NCBI RefSeq assembly: GCF_024397895.1
Contig: NZ_CP073346.1
Coordinates: 4,030,001-4,094,000, forward strand
Reading direction: 5' to 3'
Source of the DNA: Pseudomonas benzenivorans
GTDB lineage: Bacteria > Pseudomonadota > Gammaproteobacteria > Pseudomonadales > Pseudomonadaceae
Length of the DNA stretch: 64,000 nucleotides
Shown here: positions 36,087 to 44,570 of the stretch, in pieces
Layout of the letters: the number at the start of each line of letters is the position of its first letter
How positions within the stretch are numbered: position 1 is the stretch's first letter
Notes under the pieces: generated by a model
The model's database searches: none
What the model saw: the letters and a program-made list of their open reading frames with translations, nothing else
Told to the model about the DNA's origin: nothing
Program-made: the position numbers and the translations under genes

Positions 36087-36629
36087 TCACGCCCAGCGAT
36101 CAATCTCGATCAACCCCGGCTGCCCCTGGTAGTTCCGCGCGCTGGAGTAGCGCCAGTGCTCGGGCAAGTCCACGTAGCCACGCCTTACCGGGTTCTGGTG
36201 GATGTAGTCGAGCTTCTGCCGCATCACTTCAGGGCTGCAGACCAGCTCGGCGTGGCTGCCTTCCTGCCAGAACTGGTATTGCCGATCCTGCTTGTGCGCG
36301 CGCTTGGCAAAGCCCAGGCGCTGCAAGGCCGACTCGGCACCGCGCTGCTCCAGGTGATCGAGCATCTTGCGGGCCGTGTAGGACTTGAAGCTGCTGACGC
36401 ACCGGGCCAGGTCGGGTGCCTGGGCCAGGTAGTGCAGGTGGTTTTCCAGCACCACGTAGCCGTACAGCCTGAGGCCCTGGTTGGCCTGCTGGTAGCGCCA
36501 GCAGGCGAGCAGGATATCGACCAGGGCAGGGCGGGCGAACAGCGGCAACCACTCCACCACCGTGCAGGTGAGGAAGTGCGGCTGAGCGGGATCGGTGATG
36601 ACGTAGCGACTGCGGCCCATGGGATTCAT
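36087..36629 (-). CDS. REP-associated tyrosine transposase (RAYT)
   Basis: 180 residues from ATG 36629 (MNPMGRSRY). HUH-type motif ENHLHYL, followed downstream by the Tyr-bearing segment MRQKLDYIHQNPVRRGYV. This is the Y1 REP transposase family. Flanked on both sides by REP palindromes, its expected substrates. Thought to spread REPs; exact activity unproven here. Confidence 0.93.
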   Translation of the reverse strand: MNPMGRSRYVITDPAQPHFLTCTVVEWLPLFARPALVDILLACWRYQQANQGLRLYGYVVLENHLHYLAQAPDLARCVSSFKSYTARKMLDHLEQRGAESALQRLGFAKRAHKQDRQYQFWQEGSHAELVCSPEVMRQKLDYIHQNPVRRGYVDLPEHWRYSSARNYQGQPGLIEIDRWA

Positions 36630-36698
36630 CCGTGAATCGGTTGGTGGGTTATGCGTGGCAGCGATGCACCTTCCCTGACTGCAGCTGACCGGCCGATG

Positions 36699-36985
36699 GC
36701 ACCCACGCACTGCGTGGGAGCCTAGCCCGTGACGCTCCGCGTCGCTACGGGGTTGAGTGTGCGCAGGGCTGTGGGTGGACGCCGAGCGTCGAGGGCGGCA
36801 TTCCCACGCGGAGCGTGGGAACGATCAAAATCACTCCGACCCCTTTAGTTCTCCTTCCTGATGGCTCCCACGCTCCGCGTGGGAGCCTGGCCGGTGACGC
36901 TCCGCGTCGCTGCGGGGGCTGTGTGCGCAGGGCTGTGAGTGGACGCCGATCGTCGAGGGCGGCATTCCCACGCGGAGCGTGGGAA
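36699..36985. repeat. REP/BIME cluster
   Basis: Two oppositely oriented REP pairs: CCCACGCACTGCGTGGGA (36702-36719) with TTCCCACGCGGAGCGTGGGA (36801-36820), and CTCCCACGCTCCGCGTGGGA (36865-36884) with TTCCCACGCGGAGCGTGGGA (36965-36984). The two ~120-bp blocks are near copies, each followed by CACTCCGACCCCTTTAG. This is a duplicated BIME next to the RAYT gene. Confidence 0.9.
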
Positions 36986-37017
36986 CGATCAAAAATAAAT
37001 CACTCCGACCCCTTTAG

Positions 37018-38209
37018 GGATGGTCTGAAATAGCCATGCATTTCTGGCTGACTTCAGCCTTTGCCGATTTTGAAAGCGGGCAAACGATCAAAATCGACCA
37101 GATGGCCCACTCATTTCTCCGTTCTTGGCCGTCGCGAGCATCTCGCGGCAGCCATTCTCCTCATCACAGGCGCACCTCTCCTGTGGTCGCCAGCAAATGT
37201 CGACGCGCCATCCACAGGTTCGACAGCGCGAACAGCGTTATCAGCTGCGCGGTGTTCTTGGCCAGGCCGCGGAATCGCACCTTCACGTAACCGAACTGGC
37301 GCTTGATCACCCGAAATGGGTGCTCGACCTTGGCCCGCACCTGGGCCTTGGCCTTTTCGATCTTGCGTTTGGCTGTATAGAGCGGGCTGCTCTTGCCCAG
37401 CTTCTTATAGGTGCCTCGTCGTGCCGCGACCTGCCAGATCACCTCACGGCCGGCATGCTCGGAGCGCTTCTCGACCCCGGTATAGCCGGCATCGGCGCAG
37501 ATGACGTTCTCCTCGCCATGCAGCAACTTGTCGACTTGGGTCACGTCCGCCACGTTGGCTGCGGTACCGACCACGCTGTGCACCAGGCCCGATTCGTCAT
37601 CGACGCCGATGTGGGCCTTCATGCCGAAGTAGTACTGGTTGCCCTTCTTGGTCTGATGCATCTCAGGGTCGCGTTTGCCGTCTTTGTTCTTGGTCGAGCT
37701 GGGCGCATCGATCAGCGTGGCATCAACGATGGTGCCCTGGCGCAGCGACAGGCCGCGGTCACCGAGATATCCGTTAATTACCGCCAGTATTCCGGCCGCC
37801 AGTTCGTGTTTTTCCAGCAGGCGCCGGAAGTTGAGGATGGTGGTTTCGTCCGGGATACGTTCCAGGCTCAGGCCAGCAAACTGGCGCAGGATAGTGGTCT
37901 CGTACAAAGCCTCTTCCATTGCCGGATCGCTATAGCCGAACCAGTTCTGCATCAGATGAATACGCAGCATCGCCAGCAGCGGATAAGCGGGCCGGCCGCC
38001 TTCACCCTTTGGGTAGTGCGGCTCGATCAGGGCAATCAACCCCTTCCACGGCACCACCTGATCCATCTCAATCAGGAACAGTTCCTTGCGGGTTTTCTTG
38101 CGCTTGCCGGCGTACTCGGCGTCGGCGAAGGTCATCTGCTTCATCGGAAAACTCGGCGGGTGGAATCCGGGTATTTTGCCAAAATCAGGAAGTCTTCTTC
38201 AGAGTTTCC
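37018..38209 (-). mobile_element. IS5-family insertion sequence with TTAG target duplication
   Basis: 1,192 bp. Left end GGATGGTCTGAAATAGCC and right end (reverse complement) GGAAACTCTGAAGAAGAC are imperfect inverted repeats (12 of 18 bases). TTAG occurs at 37014-37017 and 38210-38213, directly adjacent to each end, as expected for a 4-bp IS5-type target duplication. One intact transposase gene. The insertion split a CCCCTTTAGTTCT repeat linked to the REP cluster; the intact copy of that text is at 36839-36851. Confidence 0.9.
37164..38144 (-). CDS. IS5-family DDE transposase
   Basis: 326 residues, intact, of the IS5 group. N-terminal DUF772-like part, then DDE motifs: IVDATLIDAPSS, CADAGYTG and VEHPFRVIKRQFGY. 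No frameshift or stop, so the element may be active. Encoded inside the element at 37018-38209. Confidence 0.96.
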   Translation of the reverse strand: MKQMTFADAEYAGKRKKTRKELFLIEMDQVVPWKGLIALIEPHYPKGEGGRPAYPLLAMLRIHLMQNWFGYSDPAMEEALYETTILRQFAGLSLERIPDETTILNFRRLLEKHELAAGILAVINGYLGDRGLSLRQGTIVDATLIDAPSSTKNKDGKRDPEMHQTKKGNQYYFGMKAHIGVDDESGLVHSVVGTAANVADVTQVDKLLHGEENVICADAGYTGVEKRSEHAGREVIWQVAARRGTYKKLGKSSPLYTAKRKIEKAKAQVRAKVEHPFRVIKRQFGYVKVRFRGLAKNTAQLITLFALSNLWMARRHLLATTGEVRL

Positions 38210-38231
38210 TTAGTTCTGCTTTAGTTCTCCT

Positions 38232-38330
38232 TTAGTTCTGCAGGGGGGGCACTCGTTGCAACTCATCGGCTTTCCACATTGCACTCTGCTGCTTAGTGGC
38301 TGTCAGCTTCGACGCCGTATCCTCGCTCAT
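38232..38330 (-). CDS. Possible 32-aa leftover frame next to the integrase remnant
   Basis: Starts at an ATG overlapping the integrase stop (ATGA) and encodes MSEDTASKLTATKQQSAMW and a short tail. Overlapping stop and start suggest the second gene of a former integrase operon, possibly cut off by the rearrangement. Very short; doubtful as an expressed protein. Confidence 0.3.
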   Translation of the reverse strand: MSEDTASKLTATKQQSAMWKADELQRVPPLQN

Positions 38331-38470
38331 AACTCGCTCTCCATTACTGGCTTGCACTGAATCGCCAGTGAGTTCTGGCTCACCACATCAGCCAGGGGCC
38401 CGGGGCTGAAGTGTGTATATTTCTGCGTCATGGCCAGGGTGACGTGGTCATGACGCGTAGCAGGGGGCAT
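38327..38470 (-). pseudogene. Tyrosine recombinase (phage-type integrase) C-terminal remnant
   Basis: The minus strand encodes HDHVTLAMTQKYTHFSPGPL followed by ADVV, matching the last catalytic part of tyrosine integrases (histidine region, the Tyr nucleophile context MTQKYTH, then the tail). The N-terminal ~250 residues with the catalytic arginines are absent: sequence before it is the nrdB terminator. It is a 3' fragment of an integrated element that has otherwise been lost. Confidence 0.75.
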
Positions 38471-38473
38471 GCC

Positions 38474-38500
38474 AAAAAAAGCCCCGCACTAGGCGGGGCT
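38474..38500 (-). terminator. Rho-independent terminator of nrdB
   Basis: On the minus strand GCCCCGC / GCGGGGC form a 7-bp stem with a 5-nt loop, followed by TTTTTTT. It is 78 bases downstream of nrdB. Confidence 0.88.
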
Positions 38501-38577
38501 TGCAGTTTTCTCGCTACCCCAAACATCCATTTCAGGTAAAGCGTTTCTAATCTGTCTTAACGGTCTAGACCCAGGAA

Positions 38578-39828
38578 TCAATCCCAGCTCAACGCCCCAC
38601 CTGTCTGATACTCGATCACCCGCGTCTCGAAGAAGTTCTTCTCCTTCTTCAGGTCCATGATCTCGCTCATCCATGGGAAGGGGTTAGTGGTACCTGGGTA
38701 CTCTTCCTTCAAGCCAATCTGGGTCAGGCGACGGTTGGCGATGAACTTGAGGTAGTCCTCCATCATCGCCGCGTTCATGCCCAGTACGCCCCGGGGCATG
38801 GTGTCGCGGGCGTATTCGATCTCCAGCTGGGTGCCCTGGAGGATCATCTGGGTGGCCTCGTCCTTCATCGCCGCATCCCACAGGTGCGGGTTCTCGATCT
38901 TGATCTGGTTGATCACGTCGATGCCGAAGTTCAGGTGCATGGATTCGTCGCGCAGGATGTACTGGAACTGCTCGGCGACGCCGGTCATCTTGTTGCGCCG
39001 GCCCATGGAGAGGATCTGGGTGAAGCCGCAGTAGAAGAAGATGCCTTCGAGCACGCAGTAGTAGGCGATCAGGTTGCGCAGCAATTCCTTGTCGGTCTCC
39101 ACGGTGCCGGTGTTGAAGGTCGGGTCGGAGATGGCGCGGGTGTACTTGAGGCCCCAGCTGGCCTTCTTCGCCACGCTCGGGATCTCGTGGTACATGTTGA
39201 AGATCTCGCCTTCATCCATCCCCAGGGACTCGATGCAGTACTGGTAGGCGTGGGTGTGGATCGCCTCTTCGAAGGCCTGGCGCAGGATGTACTGGCGGCA
39301 CTCGGGGTTGGTGATCAGGCGGTACACGGCCAGGGCCAGGTTGTTGGCCACCAGCGAATCGGCGGTGGAGAAGAAGCCGAGGTTGCGCATGACGATGCGG
39401 CGCTCGTCGTCGGTCAGGCCGTCGGTGCTCTTCCACAACGCGATGTCCGCGTTCATGTTCACTTCCTGGGGCATCCAGTGGTTGGCGCAACCATCCAGGT
39501 ACTTCTGCCAGGCCCAGTCGTACTTGAAGGGTACGAGCTGGTTGAGGTCGGCGCGGCAGTTGATCATGCGCTTCTCGTCGACCGCGACGCGGGCGGCGGA
39601 GCCTTCCAGCTCGTCCAGGCCTTCCTGGATGTCCAGCTGGTCGAGGGCGGCCTTGGCGCGGGCCACTGCGGCGCTGTCGTCGGCGGCCACGGCGCGGGCT
39701 TCGTGGGCGGCGGCGTCGCCGGCCTGGTCGAGCTTGTCCACACCCAGGTCGGTGGATTGGGCGTTGGTGTTGCTGGCGACGGCGGCTTCGCTGCCGTCTT
39801 CCTTGTCGAATTCATCCCAGCTCAGCAT
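38578..39828 (-). CDS. nrdB: Class Ia ribonucleotide reductase, beta subunit
   Basis: 416 residues. Diiron ligands appear in the [12 protein letters not shown] and [11 protein letters not shown] contexts, and the radical Tyr region is in the ferritin-like core. The N-terminal ~80 residues are Ala/Asp/Glu-rich and disordered-looking, as in Pseudomonas NrdB. Makes the tyrosyl radical used by NrdA. CAGGAG before ATG 39828. A GGCCGGT/ACCGGCC hairpin (39848-39867) lies just upstream. Gap to nrdA is 280 bp, so own promoter possible. Confidence 0.97.
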   Translation of the reverse strand: MLSWDEFDKEDGSEAAVASNTNAQSTDLGVDKLDQAGDAAAHEARAVAADDSAAVARAKAALDQLDIQEGLDELEGSAARVAVDEKRMINCRADLNQLVPFKYDWAWQKYLDGCANHWMPQEVNMNADIALWKSTDGLTDDERRIVMRNLGFFSTADSLVANNLALAVYRLITNPECRQYILRQAFEEAIHTHAYQYCIESLGMDEGEIFNMYHEIPSVAKKASWGLKYTRAISDPTFNTGTVETDKELLRNLIAYYCVLEGIFFYCGFTQILSMGRRNKMTGVAEQFQYILRDESMHLNFGIDVINQIKIENPHLWDAAMKDEATQMILQGTQLEIEYARDTMPRGVLGMNAAMMEDYLKFIANRRLTQIGLKEEYPGTTNPFPWMSEIMDLKKEKNFFETRVIEYQTGGALSWD

Positions 39829-40108
39829 GGCTTGGCTCCTGCTTGAGGGCCGGTGAAATGACCGGCCTGTATGGATATACAGTTAAATACTAGTCTGTGG
39901 CGTGGCGCAATGGCGACCGTCGGTCGCAGGGGAGAGGCTGGTGCCTTTCTCCGGGGCTCGCCTGAGCGGCGAGTCCTCAACTATTCGAGCGCGTAGCTGA
40001 GCGAGTAGTCGCTAGGCGCCGTGTGGGCCGGCCCCGGGAGTGTACGGCTGTACATGACCGGGGTCGGTTCACGCGGCAACGACGCGAATGCCGCTCAGAT
40101 TCGCGCGT

Positions 40109-43018
40109 TTATTGGCACGCTTCGCAGTCCGGCTCGTCGATGGCACAGGCCTTGGGCACGGGGGCCGGCGCCGGTGCGGCCTGCTCGGCCGGGGCCTTGG
40201 CCGGTGCCGCGCCGAGGCCGTCGCCACCACCGCTGGACACGGCGTTGAGCTTGCCGGTGTTGATGGTCGACTTCTCGGTGCTGGTGGCGGCCAGGGCACG
40301 GAGGTAGTAGGTGGTCTTCAGGCCGCGGTACCAGGCCATGCGGTAGGTCACGTCGAGCTTCTTGCCCGAGGCGCCGGCGATGTACAGGTTCAGCGACTGG
40401 GCCTGGTCGATCCACTTCTGGCGACGGCTGGCGGCGTCGACGATCCACTTGGTCTCCACCTCGAAGGCGGTGGCGTACAGGTCCTTGAGCTCCTGGGGGA
40501 TGCGCTCGATCTGCTGCACCGAACCGTCGTAGTACTTCAGGTCGTTGATCATCACCGAGTCCCACAGGCCGCGGGCCTTGAGGTCGCGTACCAGGTAGGG
40601 GTTGATCACGGTGAACTCGCCGGAGAGGTTCGACTTCACGTAGAGGTTCTGGTAGGTCGGCTCGATCGACTGCGACACGCCGGTGATGTTGGCGATGGTC
40701 GCGGTCGGCGCGATGGCCATGATGTTGGAGTTGCGGATGCCCTTCTGCACGCGTTCGCGCAGCGGGGCCCAGTCCAGCGACTCGGTCAGGTCGACATCGA
40801 TGTACTTCTGGCCGCGAGCCTCGATGAGGATCTGCTGGGAGTCCAGCGGCAGGATGCCCTTGGACCACAGCGAGCCCTGGAAGGTCTCGTAGGCGCCGCG
40901 CTCGTCGGCCAGGTCGCAGGACGCCTGGATGGCGTAGTAGCTGACCGCTTCCATCGACTTGTCGGCGAAGTCCACTGCGGCATCGGAGCCGTAGGGGATG
41001 TGCTGCAGGTACAGGGCGTCCTGGAAGCCCATGATGCCCAGGCCCACCGGACGGTGCTTGAAGTTGGAGTTCTTCGCCTGCGGCACCGAGTAGTAGTTGA
41101 TGTCGATGACGTTATCGAGCATGCGCACCGCGGTCTTCACCGTGCGCGCCAGCTTGGCGGTGTCCAGCTTGCCGTCGACGATGTGGTTCGGCAGGTTGAC
41201 CGAACCCAGGTTGCACACGGCGATCTCGTCCTTGTTGGTGTTCAAGGTGATCTCGGTGCACAGGTTGGAGCTGTGCACCACGCCGACGTGCTGCTGCGGG
41301 CTGCGCAGGTTGCACGGGTCCTTGAAGGTCAGCCACGGGTGGCCGGTCTCGAACAGCATCGAGAGCATCTTGCGCCACAGGTCCTTGGCCTGGATGGTCT
41401 TGAACAGCTTGATCTTGCCGCCGTACTGGGTCAGGGCTTCGTAGTACTCGTAGCGCTCCTCGAAGGCCTTGCCGGTGAGGTCGTGCAGGTCCGGCACTTC
41501 GCTCGGGCTGAACAGGGTCCAGGGGCCGTCGTCGAACACGCGCTTCATGAACAGGTCCGGGATCCAGTTGGCGGTGTTCATGTCGTGGGTGCGGCGACGG
41601 TCGTCACCGGTGTTCTTGCGCAGCTCGATGAACTCCTCGATGTCCATGTGCCAGGTTTCCAGGTAGGCACAGACCGCGCCCTTGCGCTTGCCGCCCTGGT
41701 TGACCGCCACGGCGGTGTCGTTGACCACCTTGAGGAAGGGCACGACGCCCTGGGATTTGCCGTTGGTGCCCTTGATGTAGGAGCCCAGCGCGCGCACCGG
41801 GGTCCAGTCGTTGCCCAGGCCGCCGGCGAATTTGCTCAGCATGGCGTTGTCGTGGATGGCGCTGTAGATGCCCGAGAGGTCGTCCGGCACGGTGGTCAGG
41901 TAGCAGCTGGACAGCTGCGGACGCAGGGTGCCGGCGTTGAACAGGGTCGGGGTGGACGACATGTAGTCGAACGACGACAGCAGGTTGTAGAACTCGATGG
42001 CGCGAGTTTCCTTGTCCTGCTCCTCGATGGCCAGGCCCATGGCCACGCGCATGAAGAACACCTGGGGCAGTTCGAAACGCACGCCGTCCTTGTGGATGAA
42101 GTAACGGTCGTACAGGGTCTGCAGGCCCAGGTAGGTGAACTGCTGGTCGCGCTCGTGGTTGATCGCCTGGCCCAGGCGCTCGAGGTCGTAGCTCTGCAGT
42201 TTCGGGTCGAGCAGTTCGAACTCGATGCCCTTGGCCACGTAGGCCGGCAGCGCCTTGGCGTACAGCTCGGCCATCTCGTGGTGGGTGGCGCTGGCGGCGA
42301 CGCCGAGGAAGCCCAGGCCTTCGGCGCGGATGTTGTCCATCAGCAGGCGGGCGGTGACGTAGGAGTAGTTCGGCTCGCGCTCGACCAGGGTGCGGGCGGT
42401 CATCACCAGGGCGGTGTTGACGTCCTTCTCGGCCACGCCGTCGTAGAGGTTCTTCAGGGTCTCGCGCTCGATCAGCGCGCCGTCGACCTCGGCCAGGCCT
42501 TCGCAGGCTTCGCGGATGATGGTCTGCAGGCGGCCCATGTCCAACGGCGCGACGCTGCCGTCGGCGGCGGTGATGCGGATGCTCGGGTGCGGCACGGCGA
42601 CTTCGCTGGCGGCGCCACGCTTGCGCTCCTGGGCGCGGGATTCGCGGTAGATCACGTAGTCGCGGGCGACCTTCTGCTCGCCGGCGCGCATCAGGGCCAG
42701 TTCGACCTGGTCCTGGATTTCCTCGATGTGGATGGTGCCGCCGGAGGGCATGCGGCGCTTGAAGGTGGCGCTGACCTGCTCGGTCAGGCGCGCGACGGTG
42801 TCATGGATGCGCGACGAGGCGGCGGCGGTGCCACCCTCCACGGCGAGAAAGGCCTTGGTGATGGCGACGGTGATCTTGTCGTCGGTGTAAGGCACCACGG
42901 TGCCGTTACGCTTGATCACACGCAGCTGGCCCGGCGCGGTGGCGCTCAGGTCCTGGCTGGCATCGGCGGCCTGCGGCGCCTGGGCCTGCGGGTTCTCGCG
43001 AGTGGTGTCGGTATGCAT
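40109..43018 (-). CDS. nrdA: Class Ia ribonucleotide reductase, alpha subunit
   Basis: 969 residues, longer than E. coli NrdA because two ATP-cone domains precede the barrel: one at ~30-120 and a second, more divergent, near 150-240. Active-site cysteines are in PQLSSCYL and SSNLCTEITL; the C-terminal redox pair is CAIDEPDCEACQ. Reduces ribonucleoside diphosphates. Family knowledge: P. aeruginosa NrdA has this two-cone layout with one functional cone. GGAGA before ATG 43018. Tandem NrdR-like boxes lie 155-200 nt upstream. Confidence 0.98.
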   Translation of the reverse strand: MHTDTTRENPQAQAPQAADASQDLSATAPGQLRVIKRNGTVVPYTDDKITVAITKAFLAVEGGTAAASSRIHDTVARLTEQVSATFKRRMPSGGTIHIEEIQDQVELALMRAGEQKVARDYVIYRESRAQERKRGAASEVAVPHPSIRITAADGSVAPLDMGRLQTIIREACEGLAEVDGALIERETLKNLYDGVAEKDVNTALVMTARTLVEREPNYSYVTARLLMDNIRAEGLGFLGVAASATHHEMAELYAKALPAYVAKGIEFELLDPKLQSYDLERLGQAINHERDQQFTYLGLQTLYDRYFIHKDGVRFELPQVFFMRVAMGLAIEEQDKETRAIEFYNLLSSFDYMSSTPTLFNAGTLRPQLSSCYLTTVPDDLSGIYSAIHDNAMLSKFAGGLGNDWTPVRALGSYIKGTNGKSQGVVPFLKVVNDTAVAVNQGGKRKGAVCAYLETWHMDIEEFIELRKNTGDDRRRTHDMNTANWIPDLFMKRVFDDGPWTLFSPSEVPDLHDLTGKAFEERYEYYEALTQYGGKIKLFKTIQAKDLWRKMLSMLFETGHPWLTFKDPCNLRSPQQHVGVVHSSNLCTEITLNTNKDEIAVCNLGSVNLPNHIVDGKLDTAKLARTVKTAVRMLDNVIDINYYSVPQAKNSNFKHRPVGLGIMGFQDALYLQHIPYGSDAAVDFADKSMEAVSYYAIQASCDLADERGAYETFQGSLWSKGILPLDSQQILIEARGQKYIDVDLTESLDWAPLRERVQKGIRNSNIMAIAPTATIANITGVSQSIEPTYQNLYVKSNLSGEFTVINPYLVRDLKARGLWDSVMINDLKYYDGSVQQIERIPQELKDLYATAFEVETKWIVDAASRRQKWIDQAQSLNLYIAGASGKKLDVTYRMAWYRGLKTTYYLRALAATSTEKSTINTGKLNAVSSGGGDGLGAAPAKAPAEQAAPAPAPVPKACAIDEPDCEACQ

Positions 43019-43172
43019 GAAGGTCTCCGTGCTCTGAAATTCAGTTAGTTGGACGCTATGCCGTGGCGTACCCGCCGTTCCATTTCAACAACACCATGCG
43101 CGGGGCAAAGAACGCCGGGCGCACGGGACTTGCAAACTGGGCTGGGAGGGCACGACTAAAGCGCCTTCCTGG

Positions 43173-43219
43173 CTCAAAAGTCTAGTGTCGACTGCGGTCG
43201 GCACTACTATATCTAGTGG
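43173..43219. promoter_or_regulatory. Tandem NrdR-like boxes
   Basis: CTACTATATCTAGTGG (43204-43219) matches the palindromic NrdR box ACACTATATATAGTGT at about 12 of 16 positions. CTCAAAAGTCTAGTGT (43173-43188) matches well in its right half. Their starts are 31 bp apart, the three-turn spacing known for paired NrdR boxes. They sit upstream of nrdA. Confidence 0.7.
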
Positions 43220-43479
43220 TTCGTGTGCAAGGACTCTGCACCCTGTTTCGCGCCCGCCTGGCGATCTGTGCTACGCGGGAGGGCGGTCGGCCCTGTTGCT
43301 GCGACGGCAGCAGCAGAAGCATTCACCTGCACTGTTGTTGTTCTCGGTCTGGACCTTTTGGGTGCAAATGTGCTTGTGTCGTTTCTTGTGCAAAAACCCA
43401 ACATGTAGGTGTTTGCCGCGATGGAGATACAAGATAGTGCGGTGCTCGGGTGAAGACAAGCCAAGCCTCGCGCTTTCCC

Positions 43480-43488
43480 TGTGGATAA
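43480..43488 (+). promoter_or_regulatory. DnaA box
   Basis: TGTGGATAA is the exact complement of the consensus TTATCCACA. It is single and not near an origin gene, but it lies upstream of nrdA, a gene regulated by DnaA in E. coli. Confidence 0.5.
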
Positions 43489-43847
43489 ATCTGTGGGTTA
43501 TCTTGGGGTAACTTTCGCCAGCCCGCATGAAAGCTGGGGTTGTCCCCTGGGGACCGTTCGTCGAGCAGAGCGTGGATTTTTTTCACGCGACAACGGGTGT
43601 TTTGCCTCGATCACACAAACACAAGATGTAGGTTTTTTCCTTGATTGTTGGCCTGCTCTGTGCAGGCCGCGTTGCGCGCCTTTATTTCGATGTGATCGGG
43701 TTAATCGACAGGAGCGGGGTAAGCGATTTCCACGCTACGCAGGGCGCGCTATCGTCACCGGGCAGGATTCGACCATGGCTGCGGACCTCGGCGTTGCTAC
43801 AATGCCGGCCTGTTTCACCCCGGTTGATCTGTCCTTGGGAGGCAGCA

Positions 43848-44570
43848 GTGGAGCAAGAGTCGTGGCAAATCCTGATCGTCGAGGACGATCAGCGTCTGGC
43901 CGAGCTGACCCGTGAGTACCTGGAGGGCAACGGTCTGACGGTGGCCATCGAGGCCGATGGCGCGCGGGCGGCCGCGCGCATTCTCAAGGAGCAGCCGGAT
44001 CTGGTGATCCTCGACCTGATGTTGCCCGGCGAAGACGGCCTGGCGATCTGCCGCAAGGTGCGCACCGGTTACCCGGGGCCGATCCTGATGCTCACCGCGC
44101 GCACCGACGACATGGACCAGGTGCTCGGCCTGGAAATGGGCGCCGACGACTACGTGTGCAAGCCGGTGCGGCCGCGGGTGCTGCTGGCCCGCGTGCGCGC
44201 CCTGCTGCGGCGCCATGAAGGCAGCGCGTCGAGCGCGGCGCATGAGCCGCGGCGCCTGGAGTTCGGTCCGCTGGTGGTCGACAGCGCGATGCGCGAGGCC
44301 TGGCTGGGCGAGCAGAGCATCGAGCTGACCAGCGCCGAGTTCGACCTGCTCTGGCTGCTCACCGCCAACGCCGGGCGGATCCTCTCGCGCGAGGAGATCT
44401 TCACCGCCCTGCGCGGCATCGAGTACGACGGCCAGGACCGCTCCATCGACGTGCGCATCTCGCGCATCCGCCCGAAGATCGGCGACGACCCGATGCATCC
44501 GCGTCTGATCAAGACCGTGCGCAGCAAGGGCTACCTGTTCGTTGCCGAGGCCGCCGAAGCGCTGCAATGA
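43848..44570 (+). CDS. OmpR-type response regulator
   Basis: 240 residues. Receiver domain with ILIVEDDQR (acidic pocket), phospho-acceptor in LVILDLMLPGEDG, and KPVRPR (lysine); C-terminal winged helix with DVRISRIRPKIGDD. GTG at 43848 has GGAGG 6 nt upstream. RstA-like in overall type. Its stop overlaps the kinase start (ATGA). Next to nrdA, as in P. aeruginosa (PA1157/PA1158). Confidence 0.93.
   Translation: MEQESWQILIVEDDQRLAELTREYLEGNGLTVAIEADGARAAARILKEQPDLVILDLMLPGEDGLAICRKVRTGYPGPILMLTARTDDMDQVLGLEMGADDYVCKPVRPRVLLARVRALLRRHEGSASSAAHEPRRLEFGPLVVDSAMREAWLGEQSIELTSAEFDLLWLLTANAGRILSREEIFTALRGIEYDGQDRSIDVRISRIRPKIGDDPMHPRLIKTVRSKGYLFVAEAAEALQ

Larger units (their letters stand above)
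43019..43847. other. Long regulatory gap upstream of nrdA
   Basis: 829 bases between the divergent nrdA and response-regulator genes without a convincing gene. It is AT-richer around 43370-43640. It holds two NrdR-like boxes (43173-43219), a DnaA box (43480-43488), and further NrdR-like text at 43617-43632 (ACACAAGATGTAGGTT). The length and density of sites suggest complex control of nrdAB. Confidence 0.6.

Noticed and set aside
43480..43488. Replication origin
   Set aside because: Only one DnaA box, no cluster, no dnaA or dnaN nearby.
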